Source of the DNA: UMGS1908 sp045588795
GTDB taxonomy: Bacteria; Bacillota; Clostridia; Christensenellales; UBA1242
Length of the DNA: 23,479 nt
Assembly (NCBI GenBank): GCA_045588795.1
Contig: JAZNEY010000093.1
Coordinates: 1-23,479, forward strand
Direction: 5' to 3'
The translations under genes and the position numbers were made by a program. Below the pieces are notes generated by a model. It did no database searches. It saw nothing but the letters and a program-made list of their open reading frames with translations, and was not told the origin of the DNA. Shown here in pieces: positions 23,391 through 23,479 of the stretch; the stretch's first letter is position 1, and every line of letters begins with the position of its first letter.

Positions 23391-23479
23391 AAAAGCTCGA
23401 AACAAAACGCTGGCGTAACAATACAGCCAGCAACTTGTTTCGGGCTTTTTATCTTGAAAATCTAAACACTTCTGCTACT
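23391..23479 (+). other. Two-tier hairpin plus conserved tail, copy 2 (runs to window edge)
   Basis: Outer stem: AAAAGCTCGAAACAA (23391-23405) with TTGTTTCGGGCTTTT (23435-23449), 15 pairs with one T-G wobble. Internal loop: AAC (23406-23408) opposite AAC (23432-23434). Inner stem: GCTGGC with GCCAGC (23409-23414, 23426-23431). The tail ATCTTGAAAATCTAA, five variable bases, TCTGCTACT ends exactly at the window edge. The stems differ almost completely from copy 1, while the AAC/AAC loop and tail are kept. It can act as the terminator for the lipoprotein gene. Confidence 0.75.

Noticed and set aside
21078..23479. Integron attC sites or cassette array
   Set aside because: attC sites need RYYYAAC paired with GTTRRRY. 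Here AAC faces AAC as an unpaired internal loop, and no integrase is seen.
1..23479. Alternative genetic code (TGA as tryptophan)
   Set aside because: The 9700 gene ends at an apparent TGA stop, Trp codons in the clear genes are TGG, and all main frames fit the standard bacterial code.

Overview
The window is AT-rich bacterial DNA that reads as a low-GC Bacillota-like (probably uncultured gut clostridial) genome carrying part of a prophage or phage-derived element. The evidence is AGGAG-type Shine-Dalgarno sites, TTG/GTG starts with strong ribosome sites, lipoprotein signal peptides, near-consensus sigma-A promoters and normal use of TGA as a stop. No tRNA, rRNA, integrase, transposase or cas gene is visible, and there is too little host sequence for a closer identification.

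Layout. 1-6948 (minus) is one uninterrupted frame for a giant surface lipoprotein whose C-terminus lies outside the window. 6949-8027 is a gene-free spacer packed with 7-nt and 11-nt short-period repeats. 8028-9521 (plus) is a low-complexity protein with a C-terminal sigma-region-4/ArpU-RinA-like DNA-binding segment. 9700-11400 (minus) is a two-TM protein with SH3-like extracellular modules. 11541-11750 is a gap-free array of 21 decamers directly upstream of the phage genes.

Phage module, 11789-21013: large terminase, a DUF6291/replisome-organizer-like protein, a minus-strand DUF3419/BtaA-like methyltransferase-type gene with its own promoter and operator-like dyad, a small unknown protein, portal, a 9-unit dyad-repeat array, scaffold and major capsid protein. 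The order TerL-portal-scaffold-coat and the protein lengths recall P22-type heads. No head-tail connector, protease or tail gene follows the capsid gene.

21014-23479: after a run of hairpins come two genes, each with its own near-consensus promoter: an unrecognised 249-aa protein and a small lipoprotein. Two copies of an unusual composite element lie at 21078-21170 and 23391-23479, the second running to the window edge. Each is a long two-tier hairpin whose stems differ in sequence but whose AAC/AAC internal loop and roughly 29-nt 3' tail are conserved.

The main novelty candidates are non-coding: the hairpin-plus-tail element, the helically phased decamer array before the terminase gene, the 36-nt-period dyad array between portal and scaffold genes with a dispersed copy at 14692, and two related 11-nt arrays about 14 kb apart.
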